From: Nansenia antarctica
Taxonomy: Eukaryota; Chordata; Actinopteri; Argentiniformes; Microstomatidae
NCBI GenBank assembly: GCA_963989245.1
Contig: OZ022341.1
Location: forward strand, 63,207,083 to 63,271,082
DNA length: 64,000 nucleotides
Reading direction: 5' to 3'
Below the pieces are notes generated by a model. That model was not told where the DNA came from, ran no database searches, and worked only from the letters and a program-made list of their open reading frames with translations. Position 1 is the stretch's first letter. The number at the start of each line of letters is the position of its first letter. The position numbers and the translations under genes were made by a program. This document shows, piece after piece, positions 32,398 to 43,204 of this stretch.

Positions 32398-33963
32398 TTG
32401 GTCTGGCCTGTATGGACTCTGGACAACCTTGCTGCACTGGGAGGCGGACTTGGATGAATCAGCTTACATCAGATTACTTGGTCTCTGCAGAAATGAGTTG
32501 CACCTCCCTTTCTTGAGTGAGGGACAAGTGTTTGAGAGAGCAGAGGAAGTTATGAGGCAGAGCCCGGAGCGGGTTCACATCTGCCTACACAGCGATGAGA
32601 GAACTCTGCTCAGTGAAACACTCAGCAAGACCATTTTAAGGTGTTTACCACATATCAATAAACTCAGGTAAGTGTTTTCACCAGTGTGTATCTACTATCT
32701 ATAGAAAGGTCTTATGATTCACTAGAAACATTTATACAGCTACACCTTTGAACTATACTATGTTTTTTTTCGAATACATTCAACATTTAACTTTTTGCCA
32801 GAGTTTTGGGTTTGTTTACCTCTCTAAGAAAAAAAATAATGTGAAAAGATTTACAAATAGATTGTAAATGTGTGATGTTACTTTAACACCTTATATTTAA
32901 ACTATTTGAAGTGTCCTCTGTAAGGCAACTGAATTTAGAGCAACAGTATCATTAGTATAATTGTAATCAGAGAAGAGCATATCCAATGTTTACATCTCGA
33001 CATGGACCATCTTACAGTGTTTTATGGTTCACAGCTTTACGCAACCAGAGGACCATACACCATCACCTGACAAACTGGAGAAGAAGGAGAAGGAACTCCT
33101 ACTAGATTTGTGTCTACAAGCAGGACTGTATCAGCCAGGATCGTTTCAGGGAGCTGTTAACACACTGCTGTCACTGTTCTTGGTGTATCACACTGAGAGA
33201 TATGACATCCTGCTGGATCTTTACTCGTATGTGAAGGATTGCAAAAGTCCAAGAAGCAGGACCGTCCTTCCATTATTGAAGCCATTCTACAATTCAGCTC
33301 CTGCAGTCTGGTCCATAGACCTCTCAGAGAGAAAGGCCTCCCTCCTCCTAGAAGTGCTGAAAGTCCAACCAGGGAAGAAAGATGTAGAGCTGAGAGGCTG
33401 GTCAGATGAAGAGAGTGAAGTGAGGAGTTTCCTATTACAATGATATATTAGATCTATTGCTGGACCTGTGTTCACATGTGAAGGACAATGAGACTCAAAC
33501 AGGCAGGAGTGTCCTTCCAGCATTACAGACAGTTTACCAGGCAGCTTGAGCACTCAAAGCAGCTCAAGTTCCTGGTGGATCTCATCTGTAAAGCAGCAGA
33601 GTGGGAGGAGCAGACAGGGGAGAAGACACTGGAGCTATTATCATCAGTGTGCAGTCACAGGACTTTCCCCCTCCATAATCATGTTAATTATGATGATGTG
33701 AAGAATCAATGTGGTTTCCTGCTGGACCTGTACTCCCATGTGAAGGACTATGAGACTCAAACCGGCAGGAGTGTCCTTCCAGCATTACAGCCAGTTTACC
33801 AGTCAGCTCCTGCAGTCTGGTCCATAGACCTCTCAGAGAGAAAGACCTCCCTCCTCCTAGAAGTGCTGAAACTCCAACTAGAGAAGAAACCAGTAGAGCT
33901 GAGAGGCTGGTCAGATGAAGAGAGGAGGTTCCTTCAGTGTCTGCCCTATATCTCACAGCTCTG
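32398..33963 (+). pseudogene. Repeat-containing host gene exons (possibly NLR-like family), degraded
   Basis: Exon 32398-32667 (acceptor CATACAG, donor GGTAAG) is open: GLWTTLLHWEADLDESAY. Exon 33035-33963 (acceptor TTCACAG, donor GGTGAG) encodes repeats of about 85 residues: LLDLYSHVKDYETQTGRSVL, SAPAVWSIDLSERK, LLLEVLKLQ and ELRGWSDEE. The first repeat ends in a stop at 33443. A second repeat (33450-33545) is cut short, then a third (33560-33963) is open. So one exon holds a frameshift and a partial repeat. I recall similar repeats in large teleost predicted proteins with NLR or LRR-like annotation, but I cannot name the gene. The splice signals fit a real multi-exon gene, or a dead paralogue of one. 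Confidence 0.55.
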
Positions 33964-34110
33964 GTGAGTGCGTCTATTAATGTAGTTCCTACTTAGTATG
34001 TGAAGTGCGGCATTAAAAGTGTCTAACAACGTTGCTGCCACTATTTAGGCTTTGCATTTGAATGGGACAGAGCAGTCTCAGAAGTTAATTCATTTGTTTG
34101 ACATTGTTTC

Positions 34111-34686
34111 TGTTATGCACACCTTGAAACTGGAAAGCCAAATGTGGTGGAACCCCAGAGAAACAGAGACAGAGGCCAGGAGAATATATAATGATTTAAT
34201 ATGGAAAATATAAACAAAGAAATAGGCCCTACACTAACTAGTGGAAACCAAACAAAAGGTGTGATGCAGGCGATAGTTATGGGGTGTGTAATTATACTAT
34301 GTGTGTGTGCGTGTATGAGGTCAGGGGTGTTGTATTATGTGCTGCGATACTACCCTAGTGAGCAAGGTCCGAGATCCTATTCGGGTCAGGGAGAGTGATC
34401 CATAAGAGAGTAGTCCAGAGGGGAGTCCAGGGGTCGAGCCAGGGAGAGAGATCCAAATGAGAGAAGTCAGAGGGGGTCCATACAGGAAGTTATATCCAAG
34501 CGTTGGATCTCCGTCTGTAGCAGGGTTAAGTAGGCGGCTGTCCCGGTGGTGATTGGGACAGCTGGGCTGAAACGTAATAGCCCACACCTGCTGCAAACAG
34601 AGCCAGAGATCCGGCCCACTCAATCCGGCCGGGAGGGGGCGCCAGAACGAGGCTCACGGGGGCGTGTTAGATTAGGAGGCACAACA
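34111..34686 (-). repeat. Gypsy element 3, 3' LTR
   Basis: 576 bp, TG...CA ends (TGTTATGC to GCACAACA on the plus strand). The element ORF reads about 65 bp into it. Confidence 0.95.
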
Positions 34687-37127
34687 GTACCCCCTTCCTC
34701 AGGGGAGGCACCGGACGACGGACCCAGGGCCCCGGGGTTGGCTCGGTAGAAATCCTCCAATAAGGACGGGTCGGCGAGATAGGACGCAGGCACCCAAGTC
34801 CGGTCCTCGGGCCCGTAGCCAACCCAGTCCACTAGGTAATGAAACCCGCGACCCCGGCGGCGGACCTCCAGTAGTTTGTTTACCGTCCATACCGGGTCCC
34901 CATCATCCAGGACACGGGGCGGCGGCGGAGCCGGGCTGGGGGAAGACAAAGGGCTGGCGGCCACAGGTTTAAGCTGGGAGACATGGAACACCGGGTGTAT
35001 TTTGAGGGAGGGAGGAAGGGTCAAACGTACCGCCGTGGGGTTGACGATACGGTCCACGGGATAGGGACCAACGTACCGGGGGTTGAGTTTCCGGGTGGAG
35101 GTTTGGGAGGTCTGGAGGGGCAGGTCCCGGGCCAACAGCCAAACCCTCTGACCTGGCTGGTAGTCAGGGGCCGGCACCCTCCGCCGGTTCGCGCTCCGCC
35201 GGGCGCGCTCGGTGGCGCGGAGCAACGCCGCCCTGGCGGTCCTCCACACGTTGCGACACCGGCGGAGATGGGCCCTGGTGGTTGGGACCGCCACCTCCAG
35301 CTCCTGTTGGGGAAACAGAGGGGGTTGGTAACCCAGGGAACATTCGAATGGGGACATACCAGTGGCGGCGCTCTCCATAGTGTTGAGGGAGTACTCCACC
35401 CACGGCAGGTATTTCGCCCAGGAGGAGGGATTGTGGGCGGAGACACATCGGAGAGCGGCTTCCAGAGCCTGGTTGGCCCGCTCGGCCTGCCCATTGGACT
35501 GAGGGTGGTACCCGGAGGTGAGACTGGTGGTGGCCCCAATGCCTCTGCAGAAGGCCCGCCAGACCTTGGAGACGAACTGGGGGCCCCGGTCAGAAACCAC
35601 ATCCGAGGGGATCCCGTGGAGGCGTACGACGTGGAGAGTTAGGAGGTCCGCCGTCTCGGCCGCTGTGGGCAGTTTCGGGAGGGAAACGAAGTGGACCGCC
35701 TTGGAGAACCGGTCCACGATGGTGAGAATGGTGTCGCACCCCTGGGAGACAGGGAGCCCAGTAACAAAGTCCACGGCGATGTGCGACCACGGTCGGCTGG
35801 GCACCGGGAGAGGCTGCAGGAGACCCGCAGGAGGCCGATGGGAGGCCTTACTACGGGCGCACACCGTACAGGCGGCCACAAACTCCCTGGTGTCCCCCCT
35901 GAGATTGGGCCACCAGAACCTCCTCCCGATGAATGCCGCCGTCCGCCGCTCGCCGGGGTGGCAAGCGAAGCAGCTGGAGTGGCCCCACTCCAACACCCTG
36001 GCTCGGACAGCTGTAGGCACAAACAAACGGTTAGGGGGTCCGGTCCTAGGGTCTGGTTCGGCCCGCTGAGCCTGTCTCACCAAAGCCTCGACGGGCCAGG
36101 TTACGAACCCCACCACCCGGGACGGGGACAGGATGGTATCTCCCCCCTCAGCGACACCCGAATCCGCCTTGGGGAACTGGCGGGAGAGAGCATCAGCTTT
36201 GACGTTCTTGGAGCCGGGACGGTAGGTAAGGGTGAAGTCGAAACGACTAAAAAAAAGAGCCCAGCGGGCTTGTCGAGAGTTGAGCCTCTTGGCGGACCCA
36301 AGGTAAGTGAGGTTCCTATGGTCAGACCACACCAGGAACGGTAGTTTGGCTCCCTCCAGCCAGTGTCTCCACTCCCTCAGGGCCTCGTGAACCGCCAGCA
36401 GCTCCTTGTTGCCCACGTCGTAATTTTGGGCCGCGGGTTCGTAGCGCCGAGAGAAGTAGGCGCAAGGGTGTATCTTCTGGTCCTCCCCCGACCGTTGAGA
36501 GAGGACCCCCCCGATCCCCGTGTCCGAAGCATCTACCTCTACAATGAACTGTCTCTCGACAGCGGCTATGGCCCATTTGAGCGCTTTGTCAGCGAGTAGA
36601 GACATGATAAACGCTACCTTGGCCCCGTCGGAGGAGTACTTGGAAGGCTGGTGCGTAAATACTAATTCGCACTGGGTCAGAAAACCCCGACAACAATCAA
36701 AGTCACCATGGAATGGAGCGGGGCTGACTAACCTGGGTTCCCAGTGAGCGACAGGAGGATAGAGCGAAACGGGGTTCACAGGATCGACTGGGGGATTAGT
36801 CATCTGCCCAGATATGGAACTCGTGTCAGGGGGTGGTCTGCTGCCAGCGGCGATGAGGTCCAGAGAACGCTGGATGGAGGCGAGAGACCCGGACAGGGCG
36901 TCCATCTTCGTCTCGAGACTATTTACAACCCCGACGGTGGCACGGGTGGTATTCTCCAGTACGGCTATCTGGCCTTGGACCGTGGGGAAGGCCTTCTGGA
37001 GCTCGGCCTGCAGACTGGTAAGTTGCATAGCATGGCTATTTACCTCTCTGCGTAAATCTACGACTAATGGGAGAACCCCAATACCCGGGGAACCACCCTT
37101 GTTCTCTGGAGTTCCACCTTGGCTCAT
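34620..37127 (-). CDS. Gypsy element 3 gag/RNase H/integrase/chromodomain fusion ORF
   Basis: 835 codons without a break. Residues 1-185 are gag N-terminus (coiled-coil-like segment about 30-110; FHGDFDCCRGFLTQCELVFT; VAFIMSLLADKALKWA). At about residue 188 the frame passes straight into RNase H: FIVEVDASDTGIGGVL, NKELLAVHEALREW, SDHRNLTY and ADALSRQF. Integrase follows: zinc-binding HSSCFACHPGE with CTVCARSK (about 385-430), VDFVTGLP, VSDRGPQF and HPQSNGQAERAN give D, D and E at about 450, 510 and 546. A chromodomain (FHYLVDWVGYGPEDRTWVP) lies at about 755-795. Gag C-terminus with zinc knuckle, protease and the whole RT are missing. The junction is in frame. Could be a chance deletion product or a transmitted non-autonomous form. 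Confidence 0.9.
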   Translation of the reverse strand: MSQGGTPENKGGSPGIGVLPLVVDLRREVNSHAMQLTSLQAELQKAFPTVQGQIAVLENTTRATVGVVNSLETKMDALSGSLASIQRSLDLIAAGSRPPPDTSSISGQMTNPPVDPVNPVSLYPPVAHWEPRLVSPAPFHGDFDCCRGFLTQCELVFTHQPSKYSSDGAKVAFIMSLLADKALKWAIAAVERQFIVEVDASDTGIGGVLSQRSGEDQKIHPCAYFSRRYEPAAQNYDVGNKELLAVHEALREWRHWLEGAKLPFLVWSDHRNLTYLGSAKRLNSRQARWALFFSRFDFTLTYRPGSKNVKADALSRQFPKADSGVAEGGDTILSPSRVVGFVTWPVEALVRQAQRAEPDPRTGPPNRLFVPTAVRARVLEWGHSSCFACHPGERRTAAFIGRRFWWPNLRGDTREFVAACTVCARSKASHRPPAGLLQPLPVPSRPWSHIAVDFVTGLPVSQGCDTILTIVDRFSKAVHFVSLPKLPTAAETADLLTLHVVRLHGIPSDVVSDRGPQFVSKVWRAFCRGIGATTSLTSGYHPQSNGQAERANQALEAALRCVSAHNPSSWAKYLPWVEYSLNTMESAATGMSPFECSLGYQPPLFPQQELEVAVPTTRAHLRRCRNVWRTARAALLRATERARRSANRRRVPAPDYQPGQRVWLLARDLPLQTSQTSTRKLNPRYVGPYPVDRIVNPTAVRLTLPPSLKIHPVFHVSQLKPVAASPLSSPSPAPPPPRVLDDGDPVWTVNKLLEVRRRGRGFHYLVDWVGYGPEDRTWVPASYLADPSLLEDFYRANPGALGPSSGASPEEGGTVVPPNLTRPREPRSGAPSRPD

Positions 37128-37131
37128 AATG

Positions 37132-37142
37132 GCTTGGATATA
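37132..37142 (-). promoter_or_regulatory. Candidate self-primer site of Gypsy element 3
   Basis: In the sense direction the LTR end is followed by G and then TATATCCAAGC, the exact reverse complement of GCTTGGATATA within the same LTR (plus-strand 37524-37534). Only 16 bases separate the LTR from the gag ATG at 37127, and there is no tRNA-type TGG. Fits Tf1/sushi-style self-priming. Confidence 0.65.
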
Positions 37143-37143
37143 C

Positions 37144-37719
37144 TGTTATGCACACCTTGAAACTGGAAAGCCAAATGTGGTGGAACCCCAGAGAAACAGA
37201 GACAGAGGCCAGGAGAATATATAATGATTTAATATGGAAAATATAAACAAAGAAATAGGCCCTACACTAACTAGTGGAAACCAAACAAAAGGTGTGATGC
37301 AGGCGATAGTTATGGGGTGTGTAATTATACTATGTGTGTGTGCGTGTATGAGGTCAGGGGTGTTGTATTATGTGCTGCGATACTACCCTAGTGAGCAAGG
37401 TCCGAGATCCTATTCGGGTCAGGGAGAGTGATCCATAAGAGAGTAGTCCAGAGGGGAGTCCAGGGGTCGAGCCAGGGAGAGAGATCCAAATGAGAGAAGT
37501 CAGAGGGGGTCCATACAGGAAGTTATATCCAAGCGTTGGATCTCCGTCTGTAGCAGGGTTAAGTAGGCGGCTGTCCCGGTGGTGATTGGGACAGCTGGGC
37601 TGAAACGTAATAGCCCACACCTGCTGCAAACAGAGCCAGAGATCCGGCCCACTCAATCCGGCCGGGAGGGGGCGCCAGAACGAGGCTCACGGGGGCGTGT
37701 TAGATTAGGAGGCACAACA
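37144..37719 (-). repeat. Gypsy element 3, 5' LTR
   Basis: Identical by eye to 34111-34686. In the sense direction the inferred transcript start (37534) is about 185 bp into the LTR; an ACTTAA word lies about 28 bp upstream. Confidence 0.95.
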
Positions 37720-37959
37720 GTTTCACTGATTATAGATCACTTGTGGAGTTATACTTGATGGCTATTATTCTTGATTGAATACAATGGCTGTACTTTGATG
37801 TGTTATAGCTGCTCATCAGGTGGTCAAGTCACCTTTCCTTTGGTTGTGTCTACTTTTTACATGTCACAGTTTAGGTTTCATTGCCGTTAAACCTTTGAGT
37901 CTCAATCATTCTCTCTTCTTCATGATCAACCGTTGTGATTATGAGTTTGGTGGGAAGAT

Positions 37960-38313
37960 CCTGGGGAAGCTGTTCTGTCAAGCAGCAGAGTGGGAGGAGC
38001 AGACAGGAGAGAAGACACTGAAGCTGTTATCATCAGTGTGCAGTTACAGCACTTTCCCCCTCCCTAATGAACACTGTCTACTTCAATGTGTTCTCCTGCT
38101 GGACCTGTACTCCCATGTGAAGGACTATGAGACTCAAACAGGCAGAAGTGTCCTTCCAGCATTACAGACAGTTTTACCAGTCAGCTCCTGCAGTCTGGTC
38201 CATAGACCTCTCAGAGAGAAAGGCCTCCCTCCTCCTAGAAGTGATGAAACTCCAACCAGAGAAGAAACCAGTAGAGCTGAGAGGCTGGTCAGATGAAGAG
38301 AGGGAAGTGAGGA
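37960..38313 (+). pseudogene. Further repeat exon of the same host gene, frameshifted and truncated
   Basis: Same repeat as at 33560-33963: QAAEWEEQTGEKTLKLLSSV, LLLDLYSHVKDYETQTGRSV, then an extra T near 38171 shifts frame before YQSAPAVWSIDLSERKASLL and ELRGWSDEEREVRS. At 38313 the sequence is cut by a minus-strand Gypsy fragment. A probable upstream acceptor lies before 37960 but is not clear. Confidence 0.55.
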
Positions 38314-39354
38314 GTGGTGAAGAATAGTGCCCACCTGGCCTGTCGAGAGTTCAATCGCTTGGCCCCCTGGATGTATGCCAGGTTTTTGTGGTCCGTCCAC
38401 ACAAGGAAAGGGTGCACGGACCCCTCCAACCAGTGCCTCCACACTTCCAGCGCGAGTTTAATCGCCAGCAGCTCCCGGTTCCCTGGCCAGACCGGACGGC
38501 ATTACTAAATATTCATAATGACCTCTGGGGGTGTTAAATGCCGTTTTCCATTCATCCCCCTCCCGGATCCTCACTAAGTTATACGCATTCCGTAAGTCCA
38601 GTTTAGTGAAGACCCGGGCCCCCTGCAAGGATTCAAAGGCCGTCGTCATCAACGGAAGGGGATACCTGTTCTTTACCGTGACATTGTTTAACCCCCAGTA
38701 GTCAATACACGGCCGCTGCCCCCCATCCTTCTTGGCCACGAAGAAAAACCCTGCACCCGCCGGGGAGGTGGACGGACGAATGTGGCCCGCGGCGAGTGCT
38801 TCCACAATGTACTCCTTCATGGCCAGGGTCTCCGGTCCAGAAAGGAAAAACAATCTCCCCCGAGGAGGCGTGGCGCCCGGTAGGAGGTCAATGGCGCAGT
38901 CGTAAGACCTGTGAGGGGGTAGCTCCTTGGCCCGCTGTTTACTGAAAACCTCCCCCAGGTCCCAATAGACTTGGGGAACGCCCACTATAGCCGGAACCGC
39001 TGGAATGTCTGTGGAAGCGGCCGTCAGAGTGGAAAGGGGTCTAGGGGGTGGAGCTAGGGAGTGGGACGAGACTGGAGATGGGGATGGGAATGAAGTAGGG
39101 AGGGTAGTGGCTGGAGCTAAGGGAGGTGTGGTGATTCGCCCTGTGGACCAATTGATACAGGGATTATGGGATGTCAGCCATGGGTGCCCCAGGACGATAG
39201 GAGAGTCAGGGGCCTCAATAATAAAAAACTGAACCTGCTCCCACTGTTCCCCCTCTACTTGGAGTCGAATGATAAAATCCACCACCTCCCCTGATTTTCT
39301 TTTACAACTTGAGTACTGAGTATAAGCATTTGCCTGGTTAGTTGTCATGATCAA
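38314..39354 (-). pseudogene. Gypsy element 4 fragment: protease end, RT start, RNase H piece
   Basis: From 39354: FFIIEAPDSPIVLGHPWLTS (protease end), a Pro/Ser-rich linker, ELPPHRSYDCAIDLLPGA, then RT start with FFFVAKKDGGQRPCIDY, VFTKLDLRNAYNLVRIREGD and HYEYLVMPSGLA. At about 38490 the frame jumps, with loss of the catalytic YVDD block, to RNase H sequence in another frame (GNRELLAIKLALEVWRHWLE, then DHKNLAYIQGAKRLN) up to 38314. No LTRs. The canonical CIDYRGLN reads CIDYWGLN. Dead. Confidence 0.85.
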
Positions 39355-40242
39355 ACGTTACAAATGCAACTTACCGAGAAGCCACCCTTCTCTGCCCTCT
39401 CCCACTTCCAGACTACCCTATATTATAGCACTTGTCTTAATTCAGCCGCTATAATTGAGCCGCTATCACAGGGCGTTAATACAAACCTCATCACCTGCGT
39501 TCTTTTTACCTGCGTTGGTATTTATAGAAGGAAGCACGTACGCAACTTTAAACCATCGCAGCCCGTTTTATAAATAATGCTTATGTCCGTTTAGAAAAAT
39601 GTGCTTACGTGAAAGTCAAAGATGACGTTCAAGTACTTTTTTTATAAATGAGGCCCCAGGTCAGGTTGGTGCTGGCCTCCATTTATGTCCCTAATGAAGT
39701 TGACGCAGAATTTCTACCAGATGTTAGTAACACGTTGTTAGATTTAATAGTAGGTGGTGACTTCAACTCTGTTATCGATCCCTCATTAGACAGGTCCTCT
39801 CCGGTTAATGTAAGCTCACAATCAACTGCCTTTCTGAATGCATTCATAATGGATTTAAACGTTGTTGATGTGTGGAGAATTCAGAATAATAAGGCCATAC
39901 ATTATACATTTTATTCTAACAAACATAAATCTTTTTCCAGAATTGATTTTATTTTTGTAAGCCCATCCCTCATTCCCTCCATGTCCCCAATTGATATTCT
40001 GCCAATACAGTTGCCTGATCACTCTCCTGTTGCATGCAAGATTCAGCTCTCTGCTAATACTGACAGGGCCACTAGGTGGCGGTGTAATTCCACTTTGTTG
40101 ACAAACCCTGACTTTTCAATCTTCTCTCAAAGCTGAACTTTTCTTGCTATAAACAGAGCACAGTGTGACACTCCTCAAATGTTGTGGGAACAACCAAATG
40201 TTTTCTTAGTTTTTTTTTGTATTTCATTCTCCTCTACCCTCT

Positions 40243-40350
40243 CTAAAGTGAAGTGAAACTTTATTTATATATAGTGAAGTGAAACTTTATTTATATAGCG
40301 CCTTTCGTACACGGATGCAACTCAAAGATATGAGCAAGATATAATATGAG
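40243..40350. repeat. Short interspersed repeat fragment with local duplication
   Basis: GTGAAGTGAAACTTTATTTA is present twice in succession, followed by TAGCGCCTTTCGTACACGGA. Resembles the CTTATATAGCGCCTTTAT part of the SINE family and 2785-2830. Family uncertain. Confidence 0.5.
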
Positions 40351-41021
40351 CAATTGCGTCTAGAGTGCAGCCTGCCTAGCAGCCTAGTTTTTTTACGTTC
40401 ATATAAGGAATCTCATTTGTCCCAGTTACAGTAGGACATTTTCTACCGGCATCCCTGCGACAAGAAATGCAAAGGGCCCCCTGATCTCTGGGGCCCCTGG
40501 GCCTGGGCCCGGTAGGCCCGTTCAGTTATGTCTTTGAGTGCAGGGTTGCCAGATGGGCAACGTAACAGGTAATCTAATGAGCTAGAGAAGGAAATAAAAC
40601 GTTAGAACATTTACAAAAACAACATTTTACGGATGCTCAAGCCAGACGGCTCGCTTATCTCAAAGGAGAATATAATGCTATATCTCTCTCGAAGGTTGAA
40701 TGTATCTTTCATAGAACGAGTGAATAGTATACTTCAAACATTTGACTCCAGCCAGTACCAGTCTGACATAGATTATGATTCATCTCACTGCAAGGCGTTC
40801 CTTCATGGCCTCAATTTACCTAAAATATCACAGACTGAAAGGGAGGTGCTTGACTGCCCTCTTGACTTAAAGGAGCTACACAATGCCCTTCAATCTTTAC
40901 AAAAAGGAAATTTGTTTGGCTTAGATGGTCTTCCGCCAGAGCTGCATTTACGTAGTAGCCTACTGTGGGATTTGATAGGTCCTCTTATTATGGATTCCTT
41001 TAATGACGCTTTATACAACAC

Positions 41022-41400
41022 TTAGTTCCGACCAAGTAATTTGATTGGACAAGAGGCATTCCATGAGTGCTGATATACAGTATAACTGCACTGGGACTTT
41101 TAACTATGTATCACTCCGAAATGAAAGTAGCTAGCCTGCAGATGTTTGTGTTCAGGTTACTAGGCAACAGTCCAGTTGCAGAACTATTTTTGGTTGACGG
41201 AGCCAAAATAAATGATTAAATAAACAAACAAATCATAATCTGTTGTCACTTATTACTGTTAACTAATACATTGCGCTGTAGAACTGTTGTATAAAAGCAA
41301 TATCACACTCGTACCTACGACGGAATCACAGCCATGCTGCTATTCAGTATAACAGCACAACCTCGAGTGTGATATTGCTTAATTATCCAGAGGTGATTTT
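41022..41400. mobile_element. MITE with terminal hairpin, inserted in the LINE
   Basis: Starts AGTTCCGACCAAGTAATTTG. Near its right end AGCAATATCACACTCG (about 41300) and CGAGTGTGATATTGCT (about 41362) form inverted arms of 16 bp. Interrupts RT coding sequence. Partial copies at 15698 and 8062. Confidence 0.65.
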
Positions 41401-43204
41401 CACAGAGATCAAAAAGTTGCCCTTATCTCTCTTTTGTTAAAAAAGGGGAAAGACTCTTTGGAGTTCTCTAGCTATCGGCCTATCTCCCTGATTTTGTGTG
41501 ATCACAAATTGTATGATAAGCCATGGCCTCATGCCATCATGGCCTAGTTTCATTCCAGCACCTCCAAACTAAGTTTGTCCTTCAAGCATCATCATATTTT
41601 GTTTATCTACAACTGAGGTCCTCACTCAAGGCCTATGGAGTGTCATGGCACTCCTCACTTCCAACCCACCCCATGGTAGCCTGGATTGAATCTACCCCAA
41701 CCTCTCGTGGCTGTGTATCTAGAATCTATCGCAATCTAGTGGACGTGATTAGAAAACCACTTGTGGTTGAGGCTTTATGGAGCAGAGAGCTTGGTGAATT
41801 GGATTTCCATCAAAACTGGGACACAATATCTCAATTCAACCTCCAAAAATGTTGCTCATCAGTAAATTCATTGTAAAGTCATCCATAGGGCCTATGCTAC
41901 ACCATACAGAAGATACTTAATTAAACTACAACCTAACTACTATTGTCTATTCTGCACTACCCCCACACCGGGTTAATTTCTTCATATGTTCTGTTCTGGG
42001 AGTGTCCAGTTGTGGCAAATTTGTTGTAATCATGACAATTCTGTGATGTCCAACTTATTTAAGATTCACCAAGTTCCCAATTCATGTTTATATTTGCTCA
42101 ATGACGACTCTGATTTTGATATAAGTATTACCCAAAAGAAAATGTTGTTTGCTGGTTTTACGTCTGCAAAAAAGACTATTCTTCAACATTGGATGACACC
42201 TAATTTCTGCATGAACACTTTTTGGTTGTACTCTTACAGAGGATTGTGAATCTTGAGTGCACAGCGGCCAGACTGAACAAAGCGAGGCCCAGTACAGTTG
42301 ATGCGTGGAAGTCTTACTCATTGAACTTGTCCAACTTGACTACTTCGTAATTTGATTTTCCATATACCCCAATCCGGAATGTGTTATATGTCTACTATTA
42401 GGCTATGACTTGTCCGCTACACTACCCCTTTTCTTTTTTCCCTCCTTTCCTTTCTTGTTCTGTATTGTTATTGTTATATGTTGTTAAAAGCAATAAAAAA
42501 TATTGGTCGCAAAACATTTACAAGAGGCGTGGTCTTTGTCTGTAAGTAGCAGCTTCCCATTCTAAAAACTATGGTGTTAAAAGATACCACAATAAACACA
42601 CCAGAAACACCACATATTAAAAGATTGTTTTATTCACAATAGAAGTGTAACAAATATAGTTTATTAAAAATTTTACTGCTCATTAATATCATTTAATCCA
42701 GAAGGTCATAAGATTTTTTTTATATAAATGTAGAATGGCATATTTAGCCAAGAATGAATATTTACATTTTAATAACAAGAAGATAGGAAACAAAAACACA
42801 AAACAAGAAAACAAAACAATTCCCACAAAATTAAAATTGCATATAATAAACGGAAAAAAAACAAAAAAACAAAAATAACTATGTGCAATGGAATGATTAT
42901 CAGCAATATATTTGTACAGTTACATTTCTTCTGAGGTTGTTTCACGAAACTATTAAACAAGAGATTCACAAATAAAAAGGCATTGTAATGCGAGTTCAAT
43001 CGTCAACACAATATTCATCCACTAAAGTCAATTCGCGATGAAACAGCACATAGTCTAAAATCTGTGTATTGAAACAAAGATGCAAGGAAATGAACGTGTT
43101 CATGTTTCATATTACAGCGTCGTTAAATAGGTTCCTCAGTATCGTAGCGTGTGACCCCGGGTAAGCATCACGGCCGGCCATCAGACAATCAGGGAGCGGC
43201 ATTC

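Larger units (their letters stand above)
34111..37719 (-). mobile_element. Gypsy element 3 (chromodomain type), complete ends
   Basis: LTRs at 34111-34686 and 37144-37719, both 576 bp and, by eye, identical. 5-bp target duplication GTTTC at 34106-34110 and 37720-37724. Total 3609 bp, short because an internal deletion removed most of gag, protease and RT. A purine-rich tract (GAGGAAGGGGG in the sense direction) adjoins the 3' LTR at 34687-34705. It lies in an intron of the gene with exons at 32398-33963 and 37960-38313. Confidence 0.95.
39640..42510 (+). pseudogene. Tx1/L1-type LINE ORF2, second family, heavily broken
   Basis: Endonuclease at 39648-40133 (VGGDFNSVIDPSLDRSSP, FSRIDFIFVSP, PDHSPVACKI). 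A repeat insertion or deletion occupies about 40215-40600. The RT start is at 40640-41020 (FLHGLNLPKISQTEREVLDC, SLQKGNLFGLDGLPPEL), cut by a MITE at 41022-41400. It resumes with ISLLLKKGKDSLEFSSYRPI (about 41430-41500), then C-terminal sequence 41523-41876 and a zinc-knuckle-like HMF...CP region near 41985, broken by a TTCTG duplication. Terminal AATAAAAAATATTGG near 42490. The catalytic YADD is missing. Confidence 0.85.

Noticed and set aside
33443..33963. Recoding or readthrough at the stop in the repeat exon
   Set aside because: The following repeat is itself truncated and out of phase, so decay is simpler than programmed readthrough.
34201..34623. Small ORFs on both strands repeated at 37234-37656
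   Set aside because: They lie within the Gypsy element 3 LTRs and repeat for the same reason.
34983..36344. Long plus-strand frames of 180-220 codons
   Set aside because: Antisense shadows of the Gypsy element 3 integrase region in GC-rich sequence.
29258..39354. Endogenous retrovirus with env
   Set aside because: Only Gypsy-type gag and pol parts are present; no env-like frame with signal peptide and fusion motif was seen.
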